A stretch of 64,000 nt of DNA from Xylanibacter oryzae DSM 17970 (GTDB lineage Bacteria > Bacteroidota > Bacteroidia > Bacteroidales > Bacteroidaceae). A program made the translations under genes and the position numbers. This document shows, piece after piece, positions 27,619-37,025 of this stretch (position 1 is its first letter; every line of letters starts with the position of its first letter). The stretch spans positions 2,647,703 to 2,711,702 of the forward strand of contig NZ_KK073873.1 in the NCBI RefSeq assembly GCF_000585355.1, given 5' to 3'. Under the pieces are notes generated by a model. It was not told the DNA's origin. It saw only the letters and a list, made by a program, of their open reading frames with translations, and searched no databases.

Positions 27619-28651
27619 CATTATTGATAGAATAAAGCTCCCTTTCCACAAGGATAAGGAGCTTTATTCATCTTTATATTCTATCATAGGATTTTATCCC
27701 CATAATATAGAATTATATAAGCTTGCCTTAATGCACAAGAGTATTGCTAAAAGGAATGCTAAAGGTAAGCCGGTAAATAATGAACGTCTTGAGTTTCTTG
27801 GTGATGCTATACTAGATGCTATAGTTGGTGATATTGTATATAGACATTTTGAGGGTAAACGTGAAGGATTTCTTACTAATACTCGCAGTAAGATAGTACA
27901 GCGTGATACATTAAACAAGTTAGCCAAGGAGATGGGTGTAACACAACTTATTATGTCTTCAGGACACAGTTCCTCTCATAACAGTTATATGGGAGGAAAT
28001 GCTTTCGAGGCATTAGTTGGAGCAATATATCTTGATCAAGGCTATAATGCATGTATGCGTTTCATGCAAAAAAAAATTCTTTCACAACTCATAAACATTG
28101 ACAAGGTAGCTTACAAGGAAGTAAACTTTAAAAGTAAACTTATAGAGTGGAGTCAAAAAAACCGTGTTAATGTTGATTTCACAATGTTAGATGAGTCAAA
28201 AGATGAAAATGGTAGTCCGGTATTCAATCATAAGATTATGATTGAAGGCCTAGAAGGTTGCGAGGGAACAGGTTTTTCCAAAAAAGAAAGCCAGCAACTA
28301 GCTGCCAAACTTACTCTTGAGCGTCTTCGTAAGGAACCTCAATTTATTGATGCTGTATTTGCAGCAAAGACATTACGTACTCAGCAAGAAGAAGAACCGG
28401 TACTTAATGTTCCTGATACAGAAGATAAAAATGATTTTATTATTCCTGTTGAGGAAAAAATAATTGATGAATGCCAAGAACTAGAAGATGTAGATGTAAT
28501 TGCAGATACATCTCTTGTAGAAGCAGAAAATAAATCCATATCTGATAACAGTGAAGAATTTGATTTGTCAGATATTACAGCTGTTCCAAAAGAAAAAAAC
28601 AAAGAAGATATTATTGCAGCTGCTGAATCAGCCGCTTTCTCCGATTTGTGA
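27608..28651 (+). CDS. rnc: Ribonuclease III with long acidic C-terminal extension
   Basis: 347 residues from the ATG at 27608, inside the fabF tail. The RNase III domain has the signature NNERLEFLGDAILDAIVGD (about residues 57-75) and the second acidic site in GNAFEALVGAIYLD. The dsRNA-binding domain follows (FKSKLIEWSQKNR to SQQLAAKLTLERL, about 170-245). Some 100 extra residues after this are very acidic (EEEPVLNVPDTEDKND, DVDVIADTS, NSEEFDLSD) and likely disordered; most RNase III proteins end near 230-250. It processes rRNA and structured RNAs. Alternative upstream starts exist inside fabF. Confidence 0.93.
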   Translation: MLNNIIDRIKLPFHKDKELYSSLYSIIGFYPHNIELYKLALMHKSIAKRNAKGKPVNNERLEFLGDAILDAIVGDIVYRHFEGKREGFLTNTRSKIVQRDTLNKLAKEMGVTQLIMSSGHSSSHNSYMGGNAFEALVGAIYLDQGYNACMRFMQKKILSQLINIDKVAYKEVNFKSKLIEWSQKNRVNVDFTMLDESKDENGSPVFNHKIMIEGLEGCEGTGFSKKESQQLAAKLTLERLRKEPQFIDAVFAAKTLRTQQEEEPVLNVPDTEDKNDFIIPVEEKIIDECQELEDVDVIADTSLVEAENKSISDNSEEFDLSDITAVPKEKNKEDIIAAAESAAFSDL

Positions 28652-28692
28652 TAAAAAAAGGTAAAAAATTACTCTTTTACGAAAGTTTAAAG

Positions 28693-28743
28693 TAACTTTG
28701 CGAGTTAATTGCGGAGAAAAGAGCTAATATACACTATCTTTGC
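28693..28743 (+). promoter_or_regulatory. Tandem -7 boxes before the GH3 gene
   Basis: TAACTTTGC (28693-28701) and TATCTTTGC (28735-28743) both match the consensus; the second is 18 bases from the ATG. They suggest two promoters. Confidence 0.6.
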
Positions 28744-28761
28744 AGAATTAAGTATGTTGTT

Positions 28762-30288
28762 ATGACTTTAACAAAAATTGCAAGTAAACTGTTTCTTTCA
28801 AGACAGAAACAGCTTGAACGACATATAAACGAAGGTGGGGCAATGCAGATGCAAGTGCTTAAATCTATTATAAGTCGTGCTCAAGATACTGAATATGGAA
28901 GGAATCATCTATTTTGGAATATCAATAATTACGAGAGTTTTGTAAAAAACGTGCCCGTAAATACATATGAGGAATTAAAGGATGATATTGATCGTATGCG
29001 CCATGGCGAAAGTGATGTACTTTGGCCTGGAACAGTGAAATGGTATGCCAAGTCTTCTGGTACGACTAATGATAAAAGTAAATTTATTCCTGTAAGTGCA
29101 GATGGCTTGCAAAACATTCATTATAAAGGTGGTGAGGATGTCGTGGCAGTGTATCTGCGTAACAATCCAAACAGTCGTTTGTTTGATGGTAAAAGTCTTA
29201 TTTTAGGTGGAAGTCATACACCCAACTATAATCTTCCAAACAGTCTTGTTGGAGATTTAAGTGCCATACTTATAGAGAATATTAACCCTTTTGCCAATTT
29301 GTTAAGGGTGCCAAAGAAATCTACAGCTTTGCTTTCCGACTTTGAAGTTAAACGTGACCGTATTGCTCACGAGACTTGCAATAAGAATGTAACAAATATC
29401 AGTGGAGTGCCATCATGGATGCTTTCGGTATTAAGTAGAGTACTTGAGGTAACAGGCAAAGAGCATATAGATGAAGTATGGCCTAATCTGGAAGTATTCT
29501 TCCACGGAGGTGTTGCATTTACTCCATATCGTAAGCAGTATGAACAACTAATTACTTCATCTCAAATGAAGTATATGGAGACATATAATGCTAGCGAGGG
29601 TTTCTTCGGTTTGCAGGATGATCCTAACGATCTTTCTATGTTGTTGATGCTCGATTATGATGTCTTCTATGAGTTCATTTCTATGGATGAATATGGCACA
29701 GAGAATCCTACTGTTGTACCTTTATTGGGAGTAGAATTAGGAGTAAACTATGCAATGTTGATATCTACATCATGTGGATTGTGGCGATATATGATAGGTG
29801 ATACTGTCAGTTTCACATCAAAAAATCCTTATAAATTTGTTATTACCGGTCGTACTAAGCATTTTATTAATGCTTTCGGAGAAGAACTTATCGTTGATAA
29901 TGCCGAGAAGAGTCTAGCATATGCATGCCTAAGGACAGGAGCAGAAGTGTCTGAATATACTGCCGCGCCTGTGTTTATGGATGATAAGGCAAGATGTCGC
30001 CACCAGTGGCTGATAGAATTTGCAAAAGATCCTGCAGATATTACTGAATTTGCTGAGATACTTGACAAAAAACTACAAGAGATAAATTCTGATTATGAAG
30101 CTAAGCGCTTTAAAGATATTACACTGCAGCATCTGGAACTGGTAAAAGCACGTAAAGGACTGTTTAACGACTGGCTTAAGTCAAAAAATAAACTTGGAGG
30201 GCAGCATAAGATTCCACGTTTGAGCAATAGCCGTGATATCATAGACCAAATGCTTGAAATGAATTCTGACACTGAAAACAGCAATTAA
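28762..30288 (+). CDS. GH3 auxin-responsive promoter family protein (bacterial acyl-adenylating type)
   Basis: 508 residues, full length for the bacterial GH3 family, members of the ANL adenylate-forming superfamily. Nucleotide-binding motifs are visible: YAKSSGTTNDKSKFIP (about 93-108), YNASEGFFG (about 276) and GRTKHFINAFGEELI (about 363). Plant members conjugate amino acids to hormones. The bacterial substrate is unknown and is probably an acyl acid. It is placed between rnc and an envelope lipoprotein gene (2-bp gap), so it may act on lipids or envelope compounds; that is inference. Confidence 0.9.
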   Translation: MTLTKIASKLFLSRQKQLERHINEGGAMQMQVLKSIISRAQDTEYGRNHLFWNINNYESFVKNVPVNTYEELKDDIDRMRHGESDVLWPGTVKWYAKSSGTTNDKSKFIPVSADGLQNIHYKGGEDVVAVYLRNNPNSRLFDGKSLILGGSHTPNYNLPNSLVGDLSAILIENINPFANLLRVPKKSTALLSDFEVKRDRIAHETCNKNVTNISGVPSWMLSVLSRVLEVTGKEHIDEVWPNLEVFFHGGVAFTPYRKQYEQLITSSQMKYMETYNASEGFFGLQDDPNDLSMLLMLDYDVFYEFISMDEYGTENPTVVPLLGVELGVNYAMLISTSCGLWRYMIGDTVSFTSKNPYKFVITGRTKHFINAFGEELIVDNAEKSLAYACLRTGAEVSEYTAAPVFMDDKARCRHQWLIEFAKDPADITEFAEILDKKLQEINSDYEAKRFKDITLQHLELVKARKGLFNDWLKSKNKLGGQHKIPRLSNSRDIIDQMLEMNSDTENSN

Positions 30289-30290
30289 CA

Positions 30291-32231
30291 ATGATAAAAA
30301 GAACGCATCTGAAATATATATTTATGTCGATGAGTCTTCTCTGCATAATATCATGTGCAAGAATGGGACAGCCTGATGGAGGATGGTATGATGAAACACC
30401 TCCCCAGATAGTTGGATCTTCACCAAAAGACAAGGCTGTGAATGTCAATTCACATAAAATATATATATACTTTAATGAGTTCATACAATTAGATAACCCA
30501 ACCGAGAAGGTTGTCGTGTCACCACCACAAATGGAAGTTCCCGAAATCAAAGGCGAGGGAAAGAGAATAATGGTAGAATTGAAAGATTCACTTAAGAAGA
30601 ATACAACATATACAGTGGATTTCTCTGACGCTATATCAGATAATAATGAGGGGAATCCTTTAGGTAATTTTACCTATAGCTTTTCTACAGGAGAAAAGAT
30701 AGACACTCTGGAAGCATCAGGATATGTTCTAAATGCAGAGAATCTTGAACCTATAAAGGGTATTTTGGTTGGTCTTTATAAGAATCTTTCTGACACGGCA
30801 TTTGTTAAGACACCGCTGTTGCGTGTATCAAGAACGGATAGTCGTGGTCACTTTATCGTAAAAGGAATAGCTCCAGGCACTTATCGCATATATGCCCTTC
30901 AGGATGCCGATGGCAACTATATGTTCAATCAGAAGAGTGAGATGATAGCTTTCAATAAAGACCTTATCACTCCTTCTTGTAAACTTGACGCACGTCCTGA
31001 TACGTTATGGAAAGACTCTTTGCATATTGATTCAATAAAGTCGGTACCTTATATTCATTATTACCCCGACAATATAGTATTAAAGGCATTTAAAGAAGTC
31101 CAGACAGATAGATATCTGTTGAAGTCGGAAAGAACAACGGCAGATAAATTTACATTGTTTTTCAGTTATGGAAGCAATAAATTGCCTATTATACATGGAC
31201 TCAATTTTAATGAAAAGAATGCTTTCATTATTGAACCTACAGAAAAGAAAGATACCATTACATATTGGTTACGTGATACTGCCTTATGCAATCAGGATAC
31301 ACTGAGGATGCAACTGCAGTATATGGCTTCAGACAGTACCGGGACGCTGCACGATAAAACAGATACCCTGGAAGTGCTCTCAAAGGACACATATGCCAAA
31401 AGATTGAAGAAACTTGCCAAAGATCACGAGGAATGGGAAAAGAAACAAGAGAAGGCAAAGAAACGCGGTGAACATTACGAGACGGTAATGAGACCCGAAT
31501 CCTTAAAACCGGATTATGGTCATTTGGGTGAGATGGATCCTGATAAGAATGTAATAATAAAAATGCCTACTCCACTAGTAAAAGTGGATACAGCCGGTAT
31601 ACATCTTTATTCAAAGCATGACACTTTATGGTATAGGGCCCCGTTCAAATTCCAGAAGTTGGATTCAATACCTCGTACTTATGCTATATTGGGAGAGTGG
31701 AAACCCAGTGTGGAATATAGTCTGGAGATAGACAGTGCTGTGTTTACGGATATATATGGGAAAGTTTCCGATCCATTGAAACAAGGTATCAAGATTAATC
31801 CGTTAGATACATATAGTTCACTTTTCGTCGACATACAAGGAACACAAAGTAATAATTTGATAGTGCAACTGCTTAATTCTTCAGACGGGGTAATAAAAGA
31901 GGTAAAAGCTAAAAACGGCCGTGCCGAATTCTATTATTTAAAACCAGATAAGTATTATCTGCGAGCTTTTGAAGACAATAACAACAATGGCAAATGGGAT
32001 ACCGGATTATATTCTTCAGGCCTTCAGCCAGAAAATGTCTATTATTATCCTGCCGCTATAACATGTAAAGCTAAATGGGATGTCAACGAATCATGGAATG
32101 TAAAAGCTGTGGATCTGTCACGCCAGAAGCCAATTGAGATTACCAAGCAAAAACCTGATAAGGAGAAAAAACTTAGACAGCGCAATGCAGAACGTGCCAA
32201 AAGTATGGGATTAATATCCGTAGAGAAATAA
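30291..32231 (+). CDS. Ig-like (Big_5/SbsA-type) domain lipoprotein
   Basis: 646 residues. The signal peptide ends in a lipobox at LCIISC (Cys about 22). An Ig-like Big_5 domain follows at about 30-130 (GSSPKDKAVNVNSHKIYIYFNEF, PLGNFTYSFSTG), then a carboxypeptidase-regulatory-like beta domain (SRGHFIVKGIAPGTYRIYAL, about 175-210) and a long C-terminal part with a lysine-rich coiled stretch around 370-395. Probably anchored at the outer membrane. It begins 2 bp after the GH3 gene and precedes the DUF3108 and GT39 genes. The function is unknown. Confidence 0.87.
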   Translation: MIKRTHLKYIFMSMSLLCIISCARMGQPDGGWYDETPPQIVGSSPKDKAVNVNSHKIYIYFNEFIQLDNPTEKVVVSPPQMEVPEIKGEGKRIMVELKDSLKKNTTYTVDFSDAISDNNEGNPLGNFTYSFSTGEKIDTLEASGYVLNAENLEPIKGILVGLYKNLSDTAFVKTPLLRVSRTDSRGHFIVKGIAPGTYRIYALQDADGNYMFNQKSEMIAFNKDLITPSCKLDARPDTLWKDSLHIDSIKSVPYIHYYPDNIVLKAFKEVQTDRYLLKSERTTADKFTLFFSYGSNKLPIIHGLNFNEKNAFIIEPTEKKDTITYWLRDTALCNQDTLRMQLQYMASDSTGTLHDKTDTLEVLSKDTYAKRLKKLAKDHEEWEKKQEKAKKRGEHYETVMRPESLKPDYGHLGEMDPDKNVIIKMPTPLVKVDTAGIHLYSKHDTLWYRAPFKFQKLDSIPRTYAILGEWKPSVEYSLEIDSAVFTDIYGKVSDPLKQGIKINPLDTYSSLFVDIQGTQSNNLIVQLLNSSDGVIKEVKAKNGRAEFYYLKPDKYYLRAFEDNNNNGKWDTGLYSSGLQPENVYYYPAAITCKAKWDVNESWNVKAVDLSRQKPIEITKQKPDKEKKLRQRNAERAKSMGLISVEK

Positions 32232-32261
32232 TGACAGTGTATAAACTCATAATAAGATAAA

Positions 32262-33077
32262 ATGATGAAAAATATTAAGTCACTTATGTTATCTTGTACC
32301 ATTCTGATATCTTCTATATCAGTATCTGCCCAATGTCCTGTAGAAAATCAGGCATTCAAATCCGGTGAGTTCCTTACATATAACCTTTATTATAATTGGA
32401 AGTTTATATGGGTAAAGGCTGGTACGGCTTCTATGAGTACTGTCCTGAGCCGTTATAAAGGTCAGCCTGCTTACCGCGCAAGTCTTATAACAAGAGGTAA
32501 TCATAGGGTAGATGATTACTTTGTGCTACGAGACACATTACTCTGTTATTCTCGTGAAGATATGGTGCCTTTGTATTATCGCAAAGGAGCACGCGAAGGT
32601 AAGAGATACACAGTAGATGAAATATGGTATTCTTATCTTAATGGCAATAGCTACCTTCGTCAGCACCGTCTTAACAATGATGGAAAAAATGAGTGGAAAA
32701 ATTCACAATATAAAAACTGCATCTACGATATGATGAACATATTCCTATGCGCTCGTAGTTACAATCCTGCAAGCTGGCAGATAGGTCACTCGGTAAACAT
32801 ACCTTTGGCTGATGGTAATAATGTTACTCCGGCTATACTGAAATATCGTGGCAAAACAGTTATAAAGGCAGATAACGGGGTAAAATACCGTTGTCTCACT
32901 TTATCATATATAGAGAAAGACGATAATAAGATGAAGGAGATAGTACGCTTCTTTATTACCGATGATGAAAATCATATACCGGTACGCTTGGATATGTTCC
33001 TTCGTTTTGGTAGCGCCAAAGCTTTCCTTACAAATTTTAAAGGGGTAAAGAACCCTATATCATCAAGAGTAAATTAA
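32262..33077 (+). CDS. DUF3108 domain-containing exported protein
   Basis: 271 residues with a signal peptide (about 1-23, ending SVSAQ) and a single DUF3108 beta-rich domain: SGEFLTYNLYYNWKFIWVKAGTASM, DDYFVLRD, YDMMNIFLCARSY, and the C-terminal RFFITDDENHIPVRLDMFLRFGSAKAFL. DUF3108 proteins are periplasmic and of unknown role, often encoded near envelope genes. It lies 30 bp after the Ig-like lipoprotein and 8 bp before the GT39 gene, hence one transcript. Confidence 0.88.
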   Translation: MMKNIKSLMLSCTILISSISVSAQCPVENQAFKSGEFLTYNLYYNWKFIWVKAGTASMSTVLSRYKGQPAYRASLITRGNHRVDDYFVLRDTLLCYSREDMVPLYYRKGAREGKRYTVDEIWYSYLNGNSYLRQHRLNNDGKNEWKNSQYKNCIYDMMNIFLCARSYNPASWQIGHSVNIPLADGNNVTPAILKYRGKTVIKADNGVKYRCLTLSYIEKDDNKMKEIVRFFITDDENHIPVRLDMFLRFGSAKAFLTNFKGVKNPISSRVN

Positions 33078-33085
33078 TAAAATAT

Positions 33086-34819
33086 ATGAAATCTCTGACA
33101 AGTAATAAGACATTCTGGTTGTTGTTGCTGATATGTATTTTAACAATAATCCCTTTTTTAGGGTTATATGACTATAATACAAAAGGTGAACCGAGAGAGT
33201 CTATAGTATCTTATACGATGCTCGAAACAGGTAACTGGATTCTTCCACGCAATAACGGTGGTGAGATGGCATACAAGCCACCTTTCTTTCATTGGTGTGT
33301 AGCAGGTGTATCTGCTATAAATGGTAAGGTAACAGAGATGACCTCACGTGTCCCTTCTGCAGTTGCATTTATTATACTCGTAATGGTTACCTTTGCGTTC
33401 TATCTTAAGCGTAAGGGGCAGAAGGTTGCTTTTATATCTGCATTACTTATGTTAGGATGCCTTGAGTTAGCCAGGGCCAGTTGCAACTGTAGGGTAGACA
33501 TGGTACTTACCATGCTTACAGTATGTGCATTATATTGTTTTTACGAATGGTATGAAAGGAATCTGCGTGGAATACCTTGGCTTGCCATAATACTTATGAG
33601 TCTAGGTACGCTTACCAAGGGACCTGTTGGAGCTATAATACCATGCCTTGTTACAGGTATATTTCTGCTTATAAGGGGAGTTAAGTTCTATAAGGCATTT
33701 TTCTTACTTCTATTGTTTGGTATAATGTCTCTTGTACTGCCTGCAATGTGGTATGTAGCTGCATACCATCAGGGAGGTCAGGCCTTTTTGGATCTAATGT
33801 ACGAAGAGAATATCGGTAGAATGACGAATACGATGAGTTACGATTCGTGTGTCAACCCGTGGCCCTACAATATCCTTACTCTTATTGTAGGTTATCTGCC
33901 ATGGACATTATTGGTAATAATTTCATTATTTGGATTGTCATACCACAAATTTAGTGGAGGTACATCTATCTTGTGGCATCGTTTTGTTGCTTGGATCAAG
34001 AATATGGAACCACTTGATTTGTTTTCTTTCGCTGCAATAGTCATTATCTTTGTATTCTATTGCATACCTCAGAGCAAGCGTAGTGTGTATCTGATGCCGA
34101 TGTATCCGTTTATGGCTTATTTCCTTGCCAGATATATAATGTGGCTTACAGCAAAGCGCTCAAAGATAATCATAGTCTACGGTGGCATCATATCAATAAT
34201 CGGTATCATGCTTTTTGCGACGTTTATTGTTGTCAAGTGTGGATTAATACCAGATACTATATTTCATGGTCGCCATGCTATCCAAAACATAGCAATACTA
34301 CATGCTATTGAGAATGTAAGTGGTTTATTGGCCTGGACATGTGCACTCATACCAACTGCCTTGTGCGTCTATTGGTGGAAATATATTGGTAATCATAAGA
34401 TCGGTGATGGACATATATATGGAATGTTGGCAATGGTAATAACCGTATTCCTTGCTGTAAATGTATCTTATAAACCAGGTATACTCAATGCTAAATCTTC
34501 TAAACCAATAGCCTTACAAATAGATAAGTTGGCTCCACAGAGTCAAGGCAAACTATATGAATATATAGAAGGCGGGGTAACGGCTAAAGGTGACCCTGTA
34601 CATTTCTTCGAGTTAAATTTCTATCTTGGTAACAGAATAGGAAGTTTTTATCATGAGCAACCATCTTCCGGTTTCCTTATTATAAGCGATGATGATGCAA
34701 GAAACGATCTTGGTCAATATGTAAAGAAGGGATACCATTTCGAATTACGCCATCAATTATTAAATAAGGCTAATGGCCAGACACTATTCCTCTATCATTT
34801 TTTACGCGAAAAAGTATAA
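33086..34819 (+). CDS. GT39/ArnT-like membrane glycosyltransferase
   Basis: 577 residues with about twelve transmembrane helices. The N-terminal periplasmic loop has the family pattern YNTKGEPRESIVSYTMLETGNWILPRNNGG, in which the acidic residue near 33-35 would be catalytic. A further conserved segment is SRVPSAVAF, and a soluble C-terminal tail follows. ArnT/GT83-type enzymes transfer a sugar from undecaprenyl phosphate to lipid A or to another periplasmic acceptor. Its 3' end overlaps the convergent GtrA gene by 25 bp. Together with GtrA, GT2 and the deacetylase it may complete one pathway (inference). Confidence 0.85.
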   Translation: MKSLTSNKTFWLLLLICILTIIPFLGLYDYNTKGEPRESIVSYTMLETGNWILPRNNGGEMAYKPPFFHWCVAGVSAINGKVTEMTSRVPSAVAFIILVMVTFAFYLKRKGQKVAFISALLMLGCLELARASCNCRVDMVLTMLTVCALYCFYEWYERNLRGIPWLAIILMSLGTLTKGPVGAIIPCLVTGIFLLIRGVKFYKAFFLLLLFGIMSLVLPAMWYVAAYHQGGQAFLDLMYEENIGRMTNTMSYDSCVNPWPYNILTLIVGYLPWTLLVIISLFGLSYHKFSGGTSILWHRFVAWIKNMEPLDLFSFAAIVIIFVFYCIPQSKRSVYLMPMYPFMAYFLARYIMWLTAKRSKIIIVYGGIISIIGIMLFATFIVVKCGLIPDTIFHGRHAIQNIAILHAIENVSGLLAWTCALIPTALCVYWWKYIGNHKIGDGHIYGMLAMVITVFLAVNVSYKPGILNAKSSKPIALQIDKLAPQSQGKLYEYIEGGVTAKGDPVHFFELNFYLGNRIGSFYHEQPSSGFLIISDDDARNDLGQYVKKGYHFELRHQLLNKANGQTLFLYHFLREKV

Positions 34820-35214
34820 ACAAAGTGTAGTATCAAAAAGTTTATTGGTACTACAATTATCATAACCAAAATAGGAGATAACAACTTGCTGAACCCTAAC
34901 AATAAAAATAGGTTTAGCAAGCCCATCTCTAATATGTAATTGATAAGATGGCTGAATCCAAACCCTACAACATTCTTGGATGAAGGTTTAGCTTTAAATG
35001 TAAAGAATGTGGTAAGTCCGTAATTACATATCAGACCTACACCATATCCGGCTGTATATGCTATATTGTAATTGGCTACCATGAGTACCAGACAGTATAC
35101 CCCATAGTGTATACCTGAACATATAGTTCCCACGATGCCGAAACGGAAAAACTGCCAGAATTTTGCTTGCCATTCAGGATGACTGGCTATTATTGCCTTC
35201 AACTTATTTATCAT
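34795..35214 (-). CDS. GtrA family membrane protein (putative lipid-linked sugar flippase)
   Basis: 139 residues with four predicted transmembrane helices and the GtrA signature FWQFFRFGIVGTICSGIHYGVY near the N-terminus. GtrA proteins are thought to move undecaprenyl-phosphate-linked sugars across the inner membrane. It overlaps the upstream GT2 gene by 11 bp, so translation is coupled, and overlaps the convergent GT39 gene by 25 bp at its 3' end. It fits as the flipping step between the GT2 and GT39 enzymes. Confidence 0.9.
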   Translation of the reverse strand: MINKLKAIIASHPEWQAKFWQFFRFGIVGTICSGIHYGVYCLVLMVANYNIAYTAGYGVGLICNYGLTTFFTFKAKPSSKNVVGFGFSHLINYILEMGLLNLFLLLGFSKLLSPILVMIIVVPINFLILHFVYTFSRKK

Positions 35215-36157
35215 TCTTGTCCAGCACGTCTTTAATATTGTACAGAGGGCGTCCTTTCACTTCTTTATATATCTTACCAACATATAGTCCTACAACGCCA
35301 ACAGAGATCAAAGTAATGCCTCCTACAAACCATATAGAAAGCATCAATGATGCCCATCCATGAACGGCCGTGTGAGACCACAGGGCATATAATACGTAGA
35401 AACCGATAAGAATACTTATAAATATGAATATGATACCAAGATACATGATCCCATAGATAGGTTTAACAGAGAATGACGTAATGCCGTCAAGAGCCAGGCT
35501 CATCATTTTTTTAAGAGTATATTTTGACGATCCAGCCGTACGCTCTGATATTATATCGTCCACAGTCGTTGATGGGAATCCTAGCATAGGGATAAGTCCC
35601 CTTAGATAGAGATTCTTCTCTTGGTATTTTGCAAGAGTATCAAGCACTCTCTTGCTCATGAACCTGAAATCAGCATGGTTGTACACACTCTCCACTCCCA
35701 TCTTGCTCTGCAATTTATAAAATGCAACAGCAGACATGCGTTTGAGCACAGGATCAGCCTTACGCGAAACCTTTACACCGTATATGATATCATATCCATT
35801 TGCATAATCGTCTATCATCTTCTCGATGGCACTAAGATCGTCCTGTAAGTCGGCATCGATAGTGATAACAGCATCACTCCATTCTTTAGCCGTCATCATA
35901 CCAGCCATAATAGCCGACTGATGCCCTACGTTGCGTGCCAGATTAAGCCCTTTGAAGTGAGCATTATCCTTATGGAGTCTGCTTATTATGCTCCATGTTG
36001 AATCCTTACTGCCATCGTTTACTAAAAGTACGAAACTGTCTTTAGAGATTTTGTCTTTCTCTATTAATTCATCAAAAAGTGCTGTTAGTCTCTTTGCTGA
36101 TTGGTCAAGAACTTCCTCCTCGTTATAACAAGGAGATACGATAGCTAGTTTAATCAT
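35204..36157 (-). CDS. Glycosyltransferase family 2 (DPM1/GtrB/ArnC-like)
   Basis: 317 residues. The GT2 catalytic domain (about 1-220) starts IVSPCYNEEEVLDQ, with the VNDGSKDST and TIDADLQDD metal-binding motifs. Two C-terminal transmembrane helices (about 230-300) are typical of enzymes that load a sugar onto undecaprenyl phosphate. It sits between the polysaccharide deacetylase (1-base overlap) and GtrA (11-base overlap). This gives a load-deacetylate-flip cassette like ArnC/ArnD/flippase or FlmF/NaxD. The sugar is unknown. Confidence 0.92.
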   Translation of the reverse strand: MIKLAIVSPCYNEEEVLDQSAKRLTALFDELIEKDKISKDSFVLLVNDGSKDSTWSIISRLHKDNAHFKGLNLARNVGHQSAIMAGMMTAKEWSDAVITIDADLQDDLSAIEKMIDDYANGYDIIYGVKVSRKADPVLKRMSAVAFYKLQSKMGVESVYNHADFRFMSKRVLDTLAKYQEKNLYLRGLIPMLGFPSTTVDDIISERTAGSSKYTLKKMMSLALDGITSFSVKPIYGIMYLGIIFIFISILIGFYVLYALWSHTAVHGWASLMLSIWFVGGITLISVGVVGLYVGKIYKEVKGRPLYNIKDVLDKNDK

Positions 36158-36957
36158 TATTTAGATCCTTTTTTTAATTCTGCGGTTTTTATTTCTGTAA
36201 ATTCCGAAAATGTGATAAATTCATAACCTTTGCCCTTAAGCATTTTTATAAGTGAGTCGAGTCTGTCTTCCATGCCCTTTCCGCTGTGGTTCTTTATGAT
36301 GAAAGGCATCTTGAATTCAGGATGTTTTTTCAGTTCATAAAATTCCCATGGGTGGAAGTATGTAACAAAATATCCGTCATGTTTCAATACACGCCTTATC
36401 ATCCAGTGATATAATGCTGTAGGCAGATTGTGGCAAGACAACCAGAATAGCGGAAACCTTATCCAAGGAGTCACTGATGATGGAATCTCAAGCACGTTGC
36501 CTCTCATAAAACAAGTTCGTGGGCAAGTAAGATGTATATATCTTCCCGGTATGAAAGCCGGATTAAGAGAAGAATTGTATTTGAAACCTTCATCCTCTAT
36601 ATCTTTGTCAGATACAGGGAACATTCTTGGCTGACGATAACCATTTGCAGTAATACCTGTTAGTTGTTCTATTATCTTCTTAGATTCTTTTACGTCTGTA
36701 TCTTTTGGCTCCCAATGGTCACATCCATGACATGCTACTTCATGGCCTTCGTCCATGATACGTTTCATTGTTTCCGGTGAATTCTTTGCAAAGTTAGCTG
36801 TACAGAAAAAAGTGGCTTTTACGTTGTTCCTTTTCAGGCAGTCCAATATTTTGTTAGTACCATATACAGATACTTTCATAGCTTCGTCTAGCGGGAAATC
36901 CACTCCGTGCTCACGTGGCACGTCAAATTCTTCAGTATCAAAACTTAATAATATCAT
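36157..36957 (-). CDS. Polysaccharide deacetylase family protein
   Basis: 266 residues of the NodB/CE4 fold. The first catalytic motif is SFDTEEFD (about 5-12), the metal-binding HxxxH is HGCDH (about 75-79), RQPRMFP follows, and a later motif is FHPWEFY (about 198). It has no signal peptide, so it acts in the cytoplasm or at its membrane face. That fits N-deacetylation or deformylation of a polyprenyl-linked sugar by analogy with ArnD or NaxD. First gene of the deacetylase-GT2-GtrA operon, with its own promoter. Confidence 0.88.
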   Translation of the reverse strand: MILLSFDTEEFDVPREHGVDFPLDEAMKVSVYGTNKILDCLKRNNVKATFFCTANFAKNSPETMKRIMDEGHEVACHGCDHWEPKDTDVKESKKIIEQLTGITANGYRQPRMFPVSDKDIEDEGFKYNSSLNPAFIPGRYIHLTCPRTCFMRGNVLEIPSSVTPWIRFPLFWLSCHNLPTALYHWMIRRVLKHDGYFVTYFHPWEFYELKKHPEFKMPFIIKNHSGKGMEDRLDSLIKMLKGKGYEFITFSEFTEIKTAELKKGSK

Positions 36958-36978
36958 TATTGCAATAATTAATTATTT

Positions 36979-36987
36979 GCAAAAATA
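36979..36987 (-). promoter_or_regulatory. -7 box for the deacetylase-GT2-GtrA operon
   Basis: Minus-strand TATTTTTGC, 22 bases before the ATG at 36957. Confidence 0.55.
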
Positions 36988-37025
36988 CTCAATTTATTTC
37001 TAAATTAGATGCATTTGCAATAAAA

